Shown piece after piece: positions 22,427-33,052 of a stretch of 64,000 nt of DNA. The notes below the pieces were generated by a model. That model did not search any database, had not been told where the DNA came from, and saw only the letters and a list, made by a program, of their open reading frames with translations. The position numbers and the translations under genes were made by a program. Position 1 is the stretch's first letter. Each line of letters opens with the position of its first letter. Source of the DNA: Oreohelix idahoensis (lineage: Eukaryota; Mollusca; Gastropoda; Stylommatophora; Oreohelicidae). The DNA is taken from positions 94,289-158,288 of the forward strand of contig JAMPIV010017548.1 of assembly GCA_024509875.1 (NCBI GenBank). The letters are read 5' to 3'.

Positions 22427-22985
22427 CTGCAGTGTACGCAGTCTTTTGAAGTGAGTTAATGGATATTGAAACATTTTGATAGGCCATATTTATAACTGCA
22501 GTGTACGCAGTCTTTTGAAGTGAGTTAATGGATATTGAAATATTTTGATAGGCCATATTTATAACTGCAGTGTACGCAGTCTTTTGAAGTGAGTTAATGG
22601 ATATTGAAACATTATGATAGACCATATTTATAACTGCAGTGTACGCAGTCTTTTGAAGTGAGTTAATTGATATTGAAACATTATGATAGGCCATAGTTAT
22701 AACTGCAGTGTACGCAGTCTTTTGAAATGAGTTAATGGATATTGAAACATTATGATAGGCCATATTTATAACTGCAGTGTACGCAGTCTTTTGAAGTGAG
22801 TTAATGGATATTGAAACATTATGATAGGCCCTATTATTGTAACTGCCGGGTGCGCAGTCTTTGGGCCATATTATTGTAGCTGCCGTGTGTGCAGTCTTTT
22901 GAGTAGTCTGAGATGTAAAGACATTACGAGGCCATATTATTGTAAACTGCCGTGTGGGCAGTCTTTATAGCGCTGAGATATACTT
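22427..22985. repeat. 69-bp satellite with degenerate flank
   Basis: CTGCAGTGTACGCAGTCTTT recurs with starts exactly 69 bp apart (the AGTGTACGCA block at 22431, 22500, 22569, 22638, 22707, 22776). After 22800 the units shorten and diverge (CTGCCGGGTGCGCAGTCTTT, CTGCCGTGTGTGCAGTCTTT, CTGCCGTGTGGGCAGTCTTT). Because 69 is divisible by three, the minus strand stays open at 22404-22763 and repeats VSISINSLQKTAYTAVINMA; this is a consequence of periodicity, not evidence of a gene. Confidence 0.9.
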
Positions 22986-23737
22986 CGTGCTTTTCGCTGT
23001 AAACTGTGTATTTAATGTCAACGTGATTGTGTCGTGGCGTAAATAAACTATATATATGAGTCAGAACGAGTTCTACTGTTTCCTGACCCAATGTTGCGCT
23101 GAGGGTGTGTGAGCCATTAATGTTCAACCTGCGAACTTACTTTACGCATTCGCATACCTTGATGTATACACAGTACATACATGTCGGCCATACGTAAGCC
23201 CGACCATACTGACTTGTCCTGGTCAGTGAATCTACATCCACCAACATTCTACATCCAGTGACAGTACAGCAGTGCACACATATTTATAATAGCCCTGTGT
23301 GGCGTACCTAAGAAAAGTAATAACATTAACAGTAATAGCATATTGCAGAGGCAACAGTGGATTTTGCACATTAACAGTGGATAATGCAAATATGTTATTG
23401 CAACACCCATGTTGCATAAGAAGCATAAAATAAAATAATGATAAAACATTGTTCTTAGATTTTTATCCCACCTTATTGCATTATCAACCTTTTTAACTTT
23501 TTCATTCACTGAGCAGCAGTATAACCGTACTAGTAAACAAAAAGATGTATAAAAGGCAGACGCAAACTAGGAGGATTGCATTGTATTTTTTTATTTTTTT
23601 TTTCTTGGAGATACGTAATTACATTTTGCTCCATCTCCTTGTTCGTTAATTGTTTCATTTATTATTATCAATCCTGTAATAGTTTTTAAAAAATTATTTC
23701 GTGATGGTATAAACATTTATAACACATAAGGAAGGGA
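22986..23737. other. Unassigned DNA
   Basis: AT-rich sequence with poly-T near 23584-23603. Minus-strand ORFs here (22924-23127, 23232-23426, 23249-23509) show no domain. No repeat family recognised. Confidence 0.5.
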
Positions 23738-23793
23738 AACCACGAGGCCTGTAAACAGTAAATTAATATGAAACAAATATAAAGGTATGTTAT
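23738..23793 (-). repeat. SINE copy 2, part left of element A2
   Basis: GAGGCCTGTAAACAGTAAAT and ATAAAGGTATGTTAT match 21300-21350 of copy 1. The repeat stops exactly at the target-site duplication GTTAT (23789-23793) of element A2 and resumes after it at 32912. Confidence 0.7.
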
Positions 23794-26009
23794 TGTAGTG
23801 AAATTGACAGAGATACAACGGTAAAATTCCTCCAAGGATAACATTTAAGGATAAAAACATAATGCGTAGGCTGCTGATGTACATGATCGCCTAGACCGCG
23901 GGTCATCACCCTCCATAAATTTGACTTGCTAGACCGGAGGGGAACGGAGGATCAAAAAGGGAAAAAAATATGACTGGAAAGGCTAAAGAGACGCAATTGG
24001 GGGGAGGGGGGGGGAAATGGATGAAAGTAAAAAAAAATTCAAGTCCCCCAAATTGACACGAGGTACGGAATTGGACGTTTTGCGATACCAAGCGCTTGAT
24101 TTGAATTTGAGCGGAAGAACGCAGATGTCTGAAAAAAATTACAAAAATTAAAAAGTAAATTTTTCTTAATATTAATGTTAGGAATATAAAAATTAGCTGG
24201 CCAGATGGCCTATTCTGAGCAGTGAACGAATATGGTCTTAATTTTACAGACGGATAGATAATATTGAAAATAATGACAAAAGACAGTGTAGTTCACATCA
24301 TCGACAGACTGAATTGAATCTAAAAAGTGTGGTTATTTGCACACAAAAAACACGACCTTGGACACAGATGTTCAAATTTACTTGGCATAGAAGTGAAGGG
24401 ACATTGGTGGTAGCTGTGTCTAAATATAACTTTTTACAACAAAAATTTGAAGGGGAGAGAACGGTTGGGTCAAAAATCGAGCACAATTTTGTAGAAACAC
24501 AAGTAGAGACGGACAGACTAACAGATAACCATCCATACGTGACTGAAGCTTGACTGAAATGACTTTAGTGAGGAAATTTGAAATTAAAAAAAAACCTCGG
24601 CAGTGATTGGCCACAGACAATCATATCATTAGCGCTCAGAGCGCATTTGGGGTCATTCTTCAATAATTGTTCAGTGTTAGACACAGATTTTAAAGTGTGG
24701 TGTTTTCCCATATGAAAGACAGTGAGTTAAATTTAGGGACGCCATCCTATAGCCAGCAGCTCAGCTGAGTTTTGCTAGCACTTCTGTGTTAATTATTCAT
24801 AATCTGGTAAGATTGAAATTATTTCTTTATATATTTTGAATATTGTTTCATGTTCGAGTGATTTGATACTGCCATATCATAATCTAGCCTTACAAACAAG
24901 TAGGGATTTTGCTCTAGACCCCCCGCCCAAGTCAGGGTCTAGGGACTAACAATGTACCTAAACACCAGCAAGGATTATGCAAGACCGATCAAGAGTTGAG
25001 AATAAGGAAACATATTACCTATCCTCTTTTAGGGTAGAAAACTAATAATTATTTTTCAGAATCTATAGTCTGGGAGGATCTATCGGATGTAAACCCACCA
25101 TGGTAACTGTGCTGTTTGGTCAGAGAGATCTGACCTGTCTGTATAATGTGGTTGTTGTGTCAGTGTGGTGTCCAGACGTGGGTAGAGAATAGATTTTGAC
25201 ACATGGCCCATACTTTGATTGCAGAGCTGCGAGTTTCTGTCGTCAACGAAGCAGTATCTACTCGGGTGGTGATTTACACAAGTGTATCTGTGCAGTCCTT
25301 GTGACAGAGACCACCATTATTGCCCGCCAGCACGGAGAGGTGGGACCACCTGATTTCAGCACCAGAGCTACAAATACCAGATGAGTGAGCCTCTGGTCTG
25401 CTGGATATTCACCAACCCCATTTAGTTGCAGATACCCCATAAAAATTCCCACCATTTTCTGGACACTATGTAGTCAATATAGACAGGTGTGATGAGACCA
25501 CCCCAACAGCACAGACAATAAATATCCTCCTTAGTAGCTGACTACCAGAACATTTTAATAAAACTAACTATTCTAGTACTTAAATATGTACACTTTTGCA
25601 TTTATTATGTAACATTCCATGCATAATTTTCATAAATTTTAAATCCTTCTTTTAAAACAAGTTCTGGTCAAAATAAAACTTGATCCAGAACAAATAAATG
25701 TAATATAATTATATCAAAAACTTTACACACGTGAGTTAGTTCAGTGTATTGTAACACTTGTTAATCTTATTAGTCTTGTTAAATATCTATGGGTATATTT
25801 ATAACTATCACACCACAGTACACATCATAACCCTAGACACTTTACGCAGCTACATTCATAAAAAAAAATTAAGTGTGAGGTCGTAGTGGTAGCAAGAAAG
25901 GCCTTCTGACAATTCTCCATTACATTTTATCTCAGGAGCCTTCACAGCTGGCCTCATACAATTTACACGTAGTACCATCATCATCATACAATACCATCAA
26001 TACCACTAC
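23794..26009 (+). repeat. A2 5' LTR
   Basis: Starts TGTAGTG and ends CACTACA, a 7-bp perfect terminal inverted repeat. Nearly identical to 30697-32911. It contains a long G tract near 24000-24013 and the AGCGCTCAGAGCGC palindrome near 24631. AATAAATA and similar A/T-rich boxes are frequent, so I do not assign a specific promoter or poly(A) site. Confidence 0.95.
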
Positions 26010-26014
26010 ATATA

Positions 26015-26032
26015 TTGGGGGCTCGTCCGGGA
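26015..26032 (+). promoter_or_regulatory. A2 primer-binding site, tRNA-Pro
   Basis: TGGGGGCTCGTCCGGGAT lies 5 bp after the LTR. It is the 18-base complement of the 3' end of animal tRNA-Pro and is identical to the primer-binding site long known from murine gammaretroviruses. The leader 26033-26276 follows and shows no other feature. Confidence 0.93.
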
Positions 26033-26276
26033 TAATTAGCCCAACAGTAATATTAAGATCTCCTGGTGGGAGAAATAAAAGTAGGGAAATAAATTGTAAA
26101 ATTTCCTTTAAAATTAAAAGTGTCCCTGCGGATAAAAGTTGGTGAATCTTCACAGCCAGTAATAATTAATTAGTTAACTGGTTAGTTAGAATTAGTCAGA
26201 CTATAGTAATTAGAAGTACTTAGTGTATTTACTGGTTAGAGATTTAGCTTATATATTATTATATTGTCTAAAAAGT

Positions 26277-29156
26277 ATGGCTGAGCTAGCAAAGTTTAGA
26301 TCAGCTGCTGTGCTCACTGCGAAGGAGATGGGGATGGATGGTCAAATTTTAATTCAATACGTAACGACTGAATGTGATAAATATATTGAAAGGGAAGATA
26401 GAAAGGTAGCTGAAGAGAAGAGGTTACAAATTGAGGCTGATAGAGAAATTAAGAGGCTGCAGATTGAGGCAGAAGAAAAACGACAGCAAAGGGAGGCAGA
26501 AGAAAAAAGGTTGACTGCCGAAAGGGAGGCAGAAGATAGAAGGTTGCAGAGGGAGCACGAATTACGACTAAGGGAGCTGGAATTACAAGGCCCGGCCCCT
26601 GAAAATGGTGCCAGCCCTTTTGCCTCAGATGCTACGCCCAGTATGGGAGCCTCAAACTCAGCTATGGGGTTTCATTTAGACCATTTTGTTGAGAAAGACG
26701 ATGACATAGAGGGGTACCTGGGACGTTTTGAGTTATTAGCTACTACATATGGGTTAGAGAGAGAGAGGTGGAGTTTAAAGCTATCACAGGGATTGAGGGG
26801 TGCTTCTTATGAAGTATTTGCCAAAATGAACAGGGAAGACCAAGACAATTATGACATGTTAAAGCAGGCTTTGTTATTAAGGTACGAGAAGAATGGTGAA
26901 TTTTATCGTAAGAAATTTAGAAATGCCAAACTGTTGTCTGGGGAGACATACCACCAATTCTCGGCCAGACTAGAAACCTATTTGGAGAAATGGACGGCTC
27001 TGGGGAAGACCCAAGATCTTAAAGAAATGATCATGATTGAGCAATTGAGAGAGTCCATGGCTCCAGACATGAGAAAATTTCTCATGGAACAGGGTGCAGA
27101 GAAGTTGGGGGAAATTTTAAATGTTGCTGAGAGGTATCAGGCAGCTCAGGCAGAGGTAAGTGGTGCTAAGAAGAAGCACATAGACAATTTTAAAGCTCCA
27201 CAGCAATTTAATAAATTTGATAATAGAGAGCAGGGAAATAAAGGTAGGACAAATTTTGAGCGGCCAAGAAATGACTATCGCGACAGAAACTCACAGTTCA
27301 ATGACCAAAAGTTCAATGAAAGAAAACCGTTTAACCAAGGAAAAAGATGGTGTAAATGGTGCAAGAAGGATAACCATAACACCGAATTTTGTAGAAGGAA
27401 ACCTTCAAACATTGCTGCAATGAAGTCGGGGACGCAAAGATTAAAGGTTAATCCTAAGGGACAACAGGAACCTTATCACCCCCCAGTTTGTGAGGATGTT
27501 ATTTGTAATGGGGTCACCATAAGGTGCCTTTATGATACAGGTTTGGATTATGATTCAGTTGTGAAGTCTAGCCTAGTGGACCCAAGTCAGTATACCACAG
27601 AAACAGTGGAAATACAAGGGGCGACTAAGGACATACCACTCATGACACTTCCCATCGCAAGGATAACGGTGAAAACTCGCTATGTGGAAGGAGAAATCAG
27701 AGCAGCAGTGATAGATGAACCAATCTACCCTCTGATATTGGGGTGTAGATACGTCTTCTTGGGGAATCCCGAGAAACCTGTGATCATGGCGACAGTGCAG
27801 ACCAGGTCACAGAAGAAGGAGGAAGAAGGTGAACCTATAAACGCTCATCCAGAGGAGATGAGGAAGGCGCAGGCTGAGGATAGGACACTCAAGCCCTGTT
27901 TTAAAAAATTGCCCAAATGCCACACACCTCCGAGCAAGGGGGAATATTTCATGAAGAACAAACTCTTATACAGGAAGGCCGGAACTGGAACAAATGGTCA
28001 CAACCAGCTGGTTCTTCCCATTGCATATAGAGAGAAAGTGATGGAACTCGGACATGCAATCCCCTTCAGTGGTCACATGGGGATCAGCGCCACAGGACAG
28101 CGTATAGCTTGTCATTACTTCTGGCCAGGGATAACGGAGGATATAAAAAGATATGTCAAATCCTGCCCAGAATGTCAAAGGGTAGCTCCAAAGCACTGGA
28201 CTGCCCCTGCAACTCTAGGGGAAATGCCCATAGTGGGAACACCTTTTGAGAGGGTTGCAGTGGATATTGTAGGACCTCTCACTCGGACCAAGAGGTGGAA
28301 CAGTTACATCCTTACTCTGGTGGACACTTGTTCTATGTGGGGAGAGGCGGTAGCCCTGCCATCAATTGATTCAAAACATGTAGCAGAGGCACTACTTACA
28401 ATATTTACCCGATTAGGATTCCCGCATCAAATCTTGACGGATAATGGTTCTCAGTTCAAGGGGAAACTAACGGAAGAAGTTTTTAAGCTATTTCAAGCCA
28501 GGCACTTTCATTGTAGTCCGTACCATCCACAAGGGAACGGCCAGGTAGAGAGGTTCAATGGGACTCTCATTTCTATCCTGAGAAAGCTGGCACACGAAAA
28601 CCCGGATCTGTGGGATCAATTCCTGCCCGCCGCATTGTTTGCGTACCGGGAGGTACCACATAGTTCAACCGGGATGGCTCCCGCAACTCTGCTATTTGGG
28701 AGGCCAATAAAAGGTCCATTAGAGGCCCTATTAAGGACCTGGACAGATGAGAAGGCGGAAGAGACTGTTACCTCATCTTATCAATATGTGAACGAACTGA
28801 CCACTCGTTTGAAAGCTGGATGGAAACTGGCAAATGATAATTTGAAACAAGCCAGGAAGAAACATGCAGCATATTTTAATAGGAAGGCAAAGGACAGGGA
28901 ACTGGCAGTCGGAGAGAAGGTGCTGCTTCTACTACCGGGAAGCCAGAATAAATTACAAATTGGTTGGCAAGGTCCATATACGGTTCTAGAGAAGGTGTCT
29001 AGAACAAACTATAAAATTGACAAAAAGGGGAAGGAAAAAGTTTATCATGTAAACCTGTTAAAGAAGTATCTGGACAGACCACTCCAGGAAAGCACCCCCT
29101 TATTGACCTTGGCTATTGCAACCCAGATGCAAAAAAGAACCACTCACCTCACATGA
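26277..29156 (+). CDS. A2 Gag-protease-integrase polyprotein
   Basis: The start is chosen at the ATG at 26277 (MAELAKFRSAAVLTAKEMGM), which matches A1; the frame is open 18 codons further upstream. From that Met: charged coiled coil (about 35-105), SCAN-like capsid (about 135-290; YHQFSARLETYLEKWTALG, LRESMAPDMRKFLMEQG), CCHC knuckle CKWCKKDNHNTEFC (about 358-372), aspartic protease with CLYDTGLDYDS and LILGCRYVFLG, integrase HHCC (HAIPFSGHMG ... CPECQR), DDE core (VAVDIVGPL, LTDNGSQFKG, NGQVERFNGTL) and GPY/F module (LQIGWQGPYTVLEKVS). All catalytic residues are present. Gag, protease and integrase are fused with no recoding site. The ORF ends at TGA 29154-29156, a few codons after an A-rich run one base longer than in A1. 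Confidence 0.95.
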   Translation: MAELAKFRSAAVLTAKEMGMDGQILIQYVTTECDKYIEREDRKVAEEKRLQIEADREIKRLQIEAEEKRQQREAEEKRLTAEREAEDRRLQREHELRLRELELQGPAPENGASPFASDATPSMGASNSAMGFHLDHFVEKDDDIEGYLGRFELLATTYGLERERWSLKLSQGLRGASYEVFAKMNREDQDNYDMLKQALLLRYEKNGEFYRKKFRNAKLLSGETYHQFSARLETYLEKWTALGKTQDLKEMIMIEQLRESMAPDMRKFLMEQGAEKLGEILNVAERYQAAQAEVSGAKKKHIDNFKAPQQFNKFDNREQGNKGRTNFERPRNDYRDRNSQFNDQKFNERKPFNQGKRWCKWCKKDNHNTEFCRRKPSNIAAMKSGTQRLKVNPKGQQEPYHPPVCEDVICNGVTIRCLYDTGLDYDSVVKSSLVDPSQYTTETVEIQGATKDIPLMTLPIARITVKTRYVEGEIRAAVIDEPIYPLILGCRYVFLGNPEKPVIMATVQTRSQKKEEEGEPINAHPEEMRKAQAEDRTLKPCFKKLPKCHTPPSKGEYFMKNKLLYRKAGTGTNGHNQLVLPIAYREKVMELGHAIPFSGHMGISATGQRIACHYFWPGITEDIKRYVKSCPECQRVAPKHWTAPATLGEMPIVGTPFERVAVDIVGPLTRTKRWNSYILTLVDTCSMWGEAVALPSIDSKHVAEALLTIFTRLGFPHQILTDNGSQFKGKLTEEVFKLFQARHFHCSPYHPQGNGQVERFNGTLISILRKLAHENPDLWDQFLPAALFAYREVPHSSTGMAPATLLFGRPIKGPLEALLRTWTDEKAEETVTSSYQYVNELTTRLKAGWKLANDNLKQARKKHAAYFNRKAKDRELAVGEKVLLLLPGSQNKLQIGWQGPYTVLEKVSRTNYKIDKKGKEKVYHVNLLKKYLDRPLQESTPLLTLAIATQMQKRTTHLT

Positions 29157-30609
29157 ATACCCATTACATCCTTGTGAAACAGCAGCACAGGTAAAAGTCA
29201 GTAAGCACCTGACTAAAAACCAGAGGGAGAGAGTTCAACAAGTTCTGGAGGAACATACAGATGTATTAACAGATAAACCAGGCCATACAAATTTGCTACA
29301 GTATGACATGAAACTGGTAGACTCAAACCCAATCTGTATGAGAGCCTATTCTATTCCGTTCGCGAAGGAGAAGGCATTAAAGGAAGAAATAGATTATTTA
29401 TTGAAGGAGGGGATTATTTCGCACAGTGAATCATCTTTTAGTTCTAGTGTCGTTTTGTTGAGGAAACCGTCTGGGGAACACAGACTGTGCATAGATTACA
29501 GGAAACTGAATGCTGTCACAGAAGGACAAGTGGATCCATTACCAGACACAAAACAGCTATTTGCCAGACTGAACAAGGCAAAATACTTTTCAAAGGTGGA
29601 TCTTAGTAAAGGCTATTACCAGATCCCAGTGAAGCCTGAAGTGAGACCTTATTTGGCTTTTAGCACTTCGGATGGACATTATGAATTCAATATGCTACCA
29701 TTCGGACTGAAAAATGCTCCGAGTGTGTTTTCAAGGATGATGCGAAAATTGTTGGACCCCCTGAATAACCCATGTATCACGAATTTCATGGATGATATAC
29801 TCGTCGCCACAGAGACATTTGAAGAACACATTGAAGCTCTGGAGATGTTGTTTGATAGACTTCGGGAGGCGAACTTAACTGCTAGGCCAACAAAATGTTG
29901 TATTGGATGCAAAGAGTTGGAATTCTTGGGGCACACTGTATATCAGGGTAATATGACCCCTGATCCTAAGAACTTGGAAAAACTGCAGAGAGCACCTAGG
30001 CCGCAAACCAAAAAGGACGTGCGATCATTCGTGTCGTTATGCGGATTTTATCAGAAATACATCAAAAATTTTAACGCCATTTGTGCTCCTCTGACTGATC
30101 TGACTCGCAAGGGACTTCCAGATAAAATTATTTGGACTGCACAATGTGAATTAGCGTTCCAAGAGTTAAAGGAAAAACTCACTAGCAAGCCTATTCTCAA
30201 ACTGCCTGATTTGACACAGGACTTTGTCTTAAGAACCGATGCAAGTAATGTGGGACTAGGAGGGGCTTTGTTACAAAGATCATCTTCACCTGATGGGGAA
30301 CTGAAACCAGTCGCTTATGCAAGCCGCAAATTGAATAAGGCGGAACAAGGATACTCCACAAGCGAAAAAGAATGTTTAGCATTAATCTGGGCAATAAAGA
30401 AGTTTCAAATCTATCTGTATGGTAGGACATTTGTGGTGGAGACGGATCATCAGCCTCTCGTGTTCTTGTCTCAGGCTAAGCATGAAAACGCAAGATTGCT
30501 GAGGTGGTCTTTATTGCTTCAACCTTATCAGTTTAGTATCCAATATATCCCAGGCAAATTGAATGTCGGTGCAGATTTCCTCAGTCGGCACCCCTGTGAT
30601 CAAAATTAG
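29116..30609 (+). CDS. A2 reverse transcriptase and RNase H
   Basis: Open in the frame one base ahead of the Gag-integrase ORF and overlapping it by about 40 bases; the track start is a TTG, so true translation would have to come from upstream by frame change, or the frame is simply broken. Motifs: FSSSVVLLRKPSGEHRLCID, KVDLSKGYYQIPV, LPFGLKNAPSVFSRMM, FMDD (near 29791), QTKKDVRSFVSLCGFYQKYI, RNase H RTDASNVGLGG, SEKECLALIW, ETDHQPL and GADFLSRHP. RT and RNase H catalytic acids are intact. No A-rich slippery heptamer in the right register for -1 shifting was seen; the shift needed is +1. Confidence 0.93.
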   Translation: MQPRCKKEPLTSHEYPLHPCETAAQVKVSKHLTKNQRERVQQVLEEHTDVLTDKPGHTNLLQYDMKLVDSNPICMRAYSIPFAKEKALKEEIDYLLKEGIISHSESSFSSSVVLLRKPSGEHRLCIDYRKLNAVTEGQVDPLPDTKQLFARLNKAKYFSKVDLSKGYYQIPVKPEVRPYLAFSTSDGHYEFNMLPFGLKNAPSVFSRMMRKLLDPLNNPCITNFMDDILVATETFEEHIEALEMLFDRLREANLTARPTKCCIGCKELEFLGHTVYQGNMTPDPKNLEKLQRAPRPQTKKDVRSFVSLCGFYQKYIKNFNAICAPLTDLTRKGLPDKIIWTAQCELAFQELKEKLTSKPILKLPDLTQDFVLRTDASNVGLGGALLQRSSSPDGELKPVAYASRKLNKAEQGYSTSEKECLALIWAIKKFQIYLYGRTFVVETDHQPLVFLSQAKHENARLLRWSLLLQPYQFSIQYIPGKLNVGADFLSRHPCDQN

Positions 30610-30684
30610 AGTAATGGCAGACGTGAGGAGTAATTTTACCTATGTGTATCGCTGGTTTTGGAACTTGCCATAGGCATGTTTTCA

Positions 30685-30696
30685 GGTGGGGAGATG
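30685..30696 (+). promoter_or_regulatory. A2 polypurine tract
   Basis: GGTGGGGAGATG directly precedes the 3' LTR start TGTAGTG. The G-rich purine run is the expected plus-strand primer. The stop of RNase H is only 75 bases upstream, so there is no room for env. Confidence 0.75.
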
Positions 30697-32911
30697 TGTA
30701 GTGAAATTGACAGAGATACAACGGTAAAATTCCTCCAAGGATAACATTTAAGGATAAAAACATAATGCGTAGGCTGCTGATGTACATGATCGCCTAGACC
30801 GCGGGTCATCACCCTCCATAAATTTGACTTGCTAGACCGGAGGGGAACGGAGGATCAAAAAGGGAAAAAATATGACTGGAAAGGCTAAAGAGACGCAATT
30901 GGGGGGGGGGGGGGGAATGGATGAAAGTAAAAAAAAATTCAAGTCCCCCAAATTGACACGAGGTACGGAATTGGACGTTTTGCGATACCAAGCGCTTGAT
31001 TTGAATTTGAGCGGAAGAACGCAGATGTCTGAAAAAAATTACAAAAATTAAAAAGTAAATTTTTCTTAATATTAATGTTAGGAATATAAAAATTAGCTGG
31101 CCAGATGGCCTATTCTGAGCAGTGAACGAATATGGTCTTAATTTTACAGACGGATAGATAATATTGAAAATAATGACAAAAGACAGTGTAGTTCACATCA
31201 TCGACAGACTGAATTGAATCTAAAAAGTGTGGTTATTTGCACACAAAAACACGACCTTGGACACAGATGTTCAAATTTACTTGGCATAGAAGTGAAGGGA
31301 CATTGGTGGTAGCTGTGTCTAAATATAACTTTTTACAACAAAAATTTGAAGGGGAGAGAACGGTTGGGTCAAAAATCGAGCACAATTTTGTAGAAACACA
31401 AGTAGAGACGGACAGACTAACAGATAACCATCCATACGTGACTGAAGCTTGACTGAAATGACTTTAGTGAGGAAATTTGAAATTAAAAATAAACCTCGGC
31501 AGTGATTGGCCACAGACAATCATATCATTAGCGCTCAGAGCGCATTTGGGGTCATTCTTCAATAATTGTTCAGTGTTAGACACAGATTTTAAAGTGTGGT
31601 GTTTTCCCATATGAAAGACAGTGAGTTAAATTTAGGGACGCCATCCTATAGCCAGCAGCTCAGCTGAGTTTTGCTAGCACTTCTGTGTTAATTATTCATA
31701 ATCTGGTAAGATTGAAATTATTTCTTTATATATATTTTGAATATTGTTTCATGTTCGAGTGATTTGATACTGCCATATCATAATCTAGCCTTACAAACAA
31801 GTAGGGATTTTGCTCTAGACCCCCCGCCCAAGTCAGGGTCTAGGGACTAACAATGTACCTAAACACCAGCAAGGATTATGCAAGACCGATCAAGAGTTGA
31901 GAATAAGGAAACATATTACCTATCCTCTTTTAGGGTAGAAAACTAATAATTATTTTTCAGAATCTATAGTCTGGGAGGATCTATCGGATGTAAACCCACC
32001 ATGGTAACTGTGCTGTTTGGTCAGAGAGATCTGACCTGTCTGTATAATGTGGTTGTTGTGTCAGTGTGGTGTCCAGACGTGGGTAGAGAATAGATTTTGA
32101 CACATGGCCCATACTTTGATTGCAGAGCTGCGAGTTTCTGTCGTCAACGAAGCAGTATCTACTCGGGTGGTGATTTGCACAAGTGTATCTGTGCAGTCCT
32201 TGTGACAGAGACCACCATTATTGCCCGCCAGCACGGAGAGGTGGGACCACCTGATTTCAGCACCAGAGCTACAAATACCAGATGAGTGAGCCTCTGGTCT
32301 GCTGGATATTCACCAACCCCATTTAGTTGCAGATACCCCATAAAAATTCCCACCATTTTCTGGACACTATGTAGTCAATATAGACAGGTGTGATGAGACC
32401 ACCCCAACAGCACAGACAATAAATATCCTCCTTAGTAGCTGACTACCAGAACATTTTAATAAAACTAACTATTCTAGTACTTAAATATGTACACTTTTGC
32501 ATTTATTATGTAACATTCCATGCATAATTTTCATAAATTTTAAATCCTTCTTTTAAAACAAGTTCTGGTCAAAATAAAACTTGATCCAGAACAAATAAAT
32601 GTAATATAATTATATCAAAAACTTTACACACGTGAGTTAGTTCAGTGTATTGTAACACTTGTTAATCTTATTAGTCTTGTTAAATATCTATGGGTATATT
32701 TATAACTATCACACCACAGTACACATCATAACCCTAGACACTTTACGCAGCTACATTCATAAAAAAAAATTAAGTGTGAGGTCGTAGTGGTAGCAAGAAA
32801 GGCCTTCTGACAATTCTCCATTACATTTTATCTCAGGAGCCTTCACAGCTGGCCTCATACAATTTACACGTAGTACCATCATCATCATACAATACCATCA
32901 ATACCACTACA
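30697..32911 (+). repeat. A2 3' LTR
   Basis: TGTAGTG to CACTACA, 2,215 bp, nearly identical to the 5' copy. Visible differences include G/A at the TTTGCACAAG/TTTACACAAG site near 32177, an extra TA in a TATATA run, and one-base changes in A and G runs. Confidence 0.95.
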
Positions 32912-33052
32912 GTTATAAGGCACTGTAGGAAATAAAGAAGTAGAACACTAGACAACAGAAAAACAACAGACATGAGTGGCTTACTCAGGATTTGAACCCT
33001 TGACCTTCCGTGCGGCAACACCGCCTAGCTATGCAAGCGAATCACACTGCCC
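32912..33052 (-). repeat. SINE copy 2, tRNA-like head, right of element A2
   Basis: On the minus strand the head reads GGCAGTGTGATTCGCTTGC, then ATAGCTAGGCGGT (A box, 33020-33033) and GGGTTCAAATCC (B box, 32988-32999), followed by TGAGTAAGCCACTC. The A and B boxes in tRNA spacing indicate an internal RNA polymerase III promoter, hence a tRNA-derived SINE. The body continues across the A2 insertion to 23738-23793. Confidence 0.72.

Larger units (their letters stand above)
23794..32911 (+). mobile_element. Ty3/Gypsy LTR retrotransposon A2 (integrase-first, Gmr1-like), complete
   Basis: A 9,118-bp element bounded by TGTAGTG ... CACTACA LTRs of 2,216 and 2,215 bp, with 5-bp target-site duplication GTTAT at 23789-23793 and 32912-32916. 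Inside are a tRNA-Pro primer-binding site, gag-protease-integrase in one frame, RT-RNase H in the next frame, and a polypurine tract. By eye the LTRs differ at only a few bases, mostly homopolymer lengths, so insertion was recent. The single coding lesion seen is one extra base in an A-rich run near 29130, compared with A1, between integrase and RT. It sits inside a SINE. Confidence 0.97.

Noticed and set aside
22404..22763. 119-codon repetitive ORF on the minus strand as a repeat protein gene
   Set aside because: It follows exactly the 69-bp satellite; a period divisible by three keeps any stop-free frame open. No start context, domain or splice support.
29116..29156. Programmed frameshift between integrase and RT in A2
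   Set aside because: A1 reads through in one frame and element B breaks elsewhere; the A-run differs by one base and the needed shift is +1 without a matching slippery heptamer. A simple insertion or sequencing error is the better reading.
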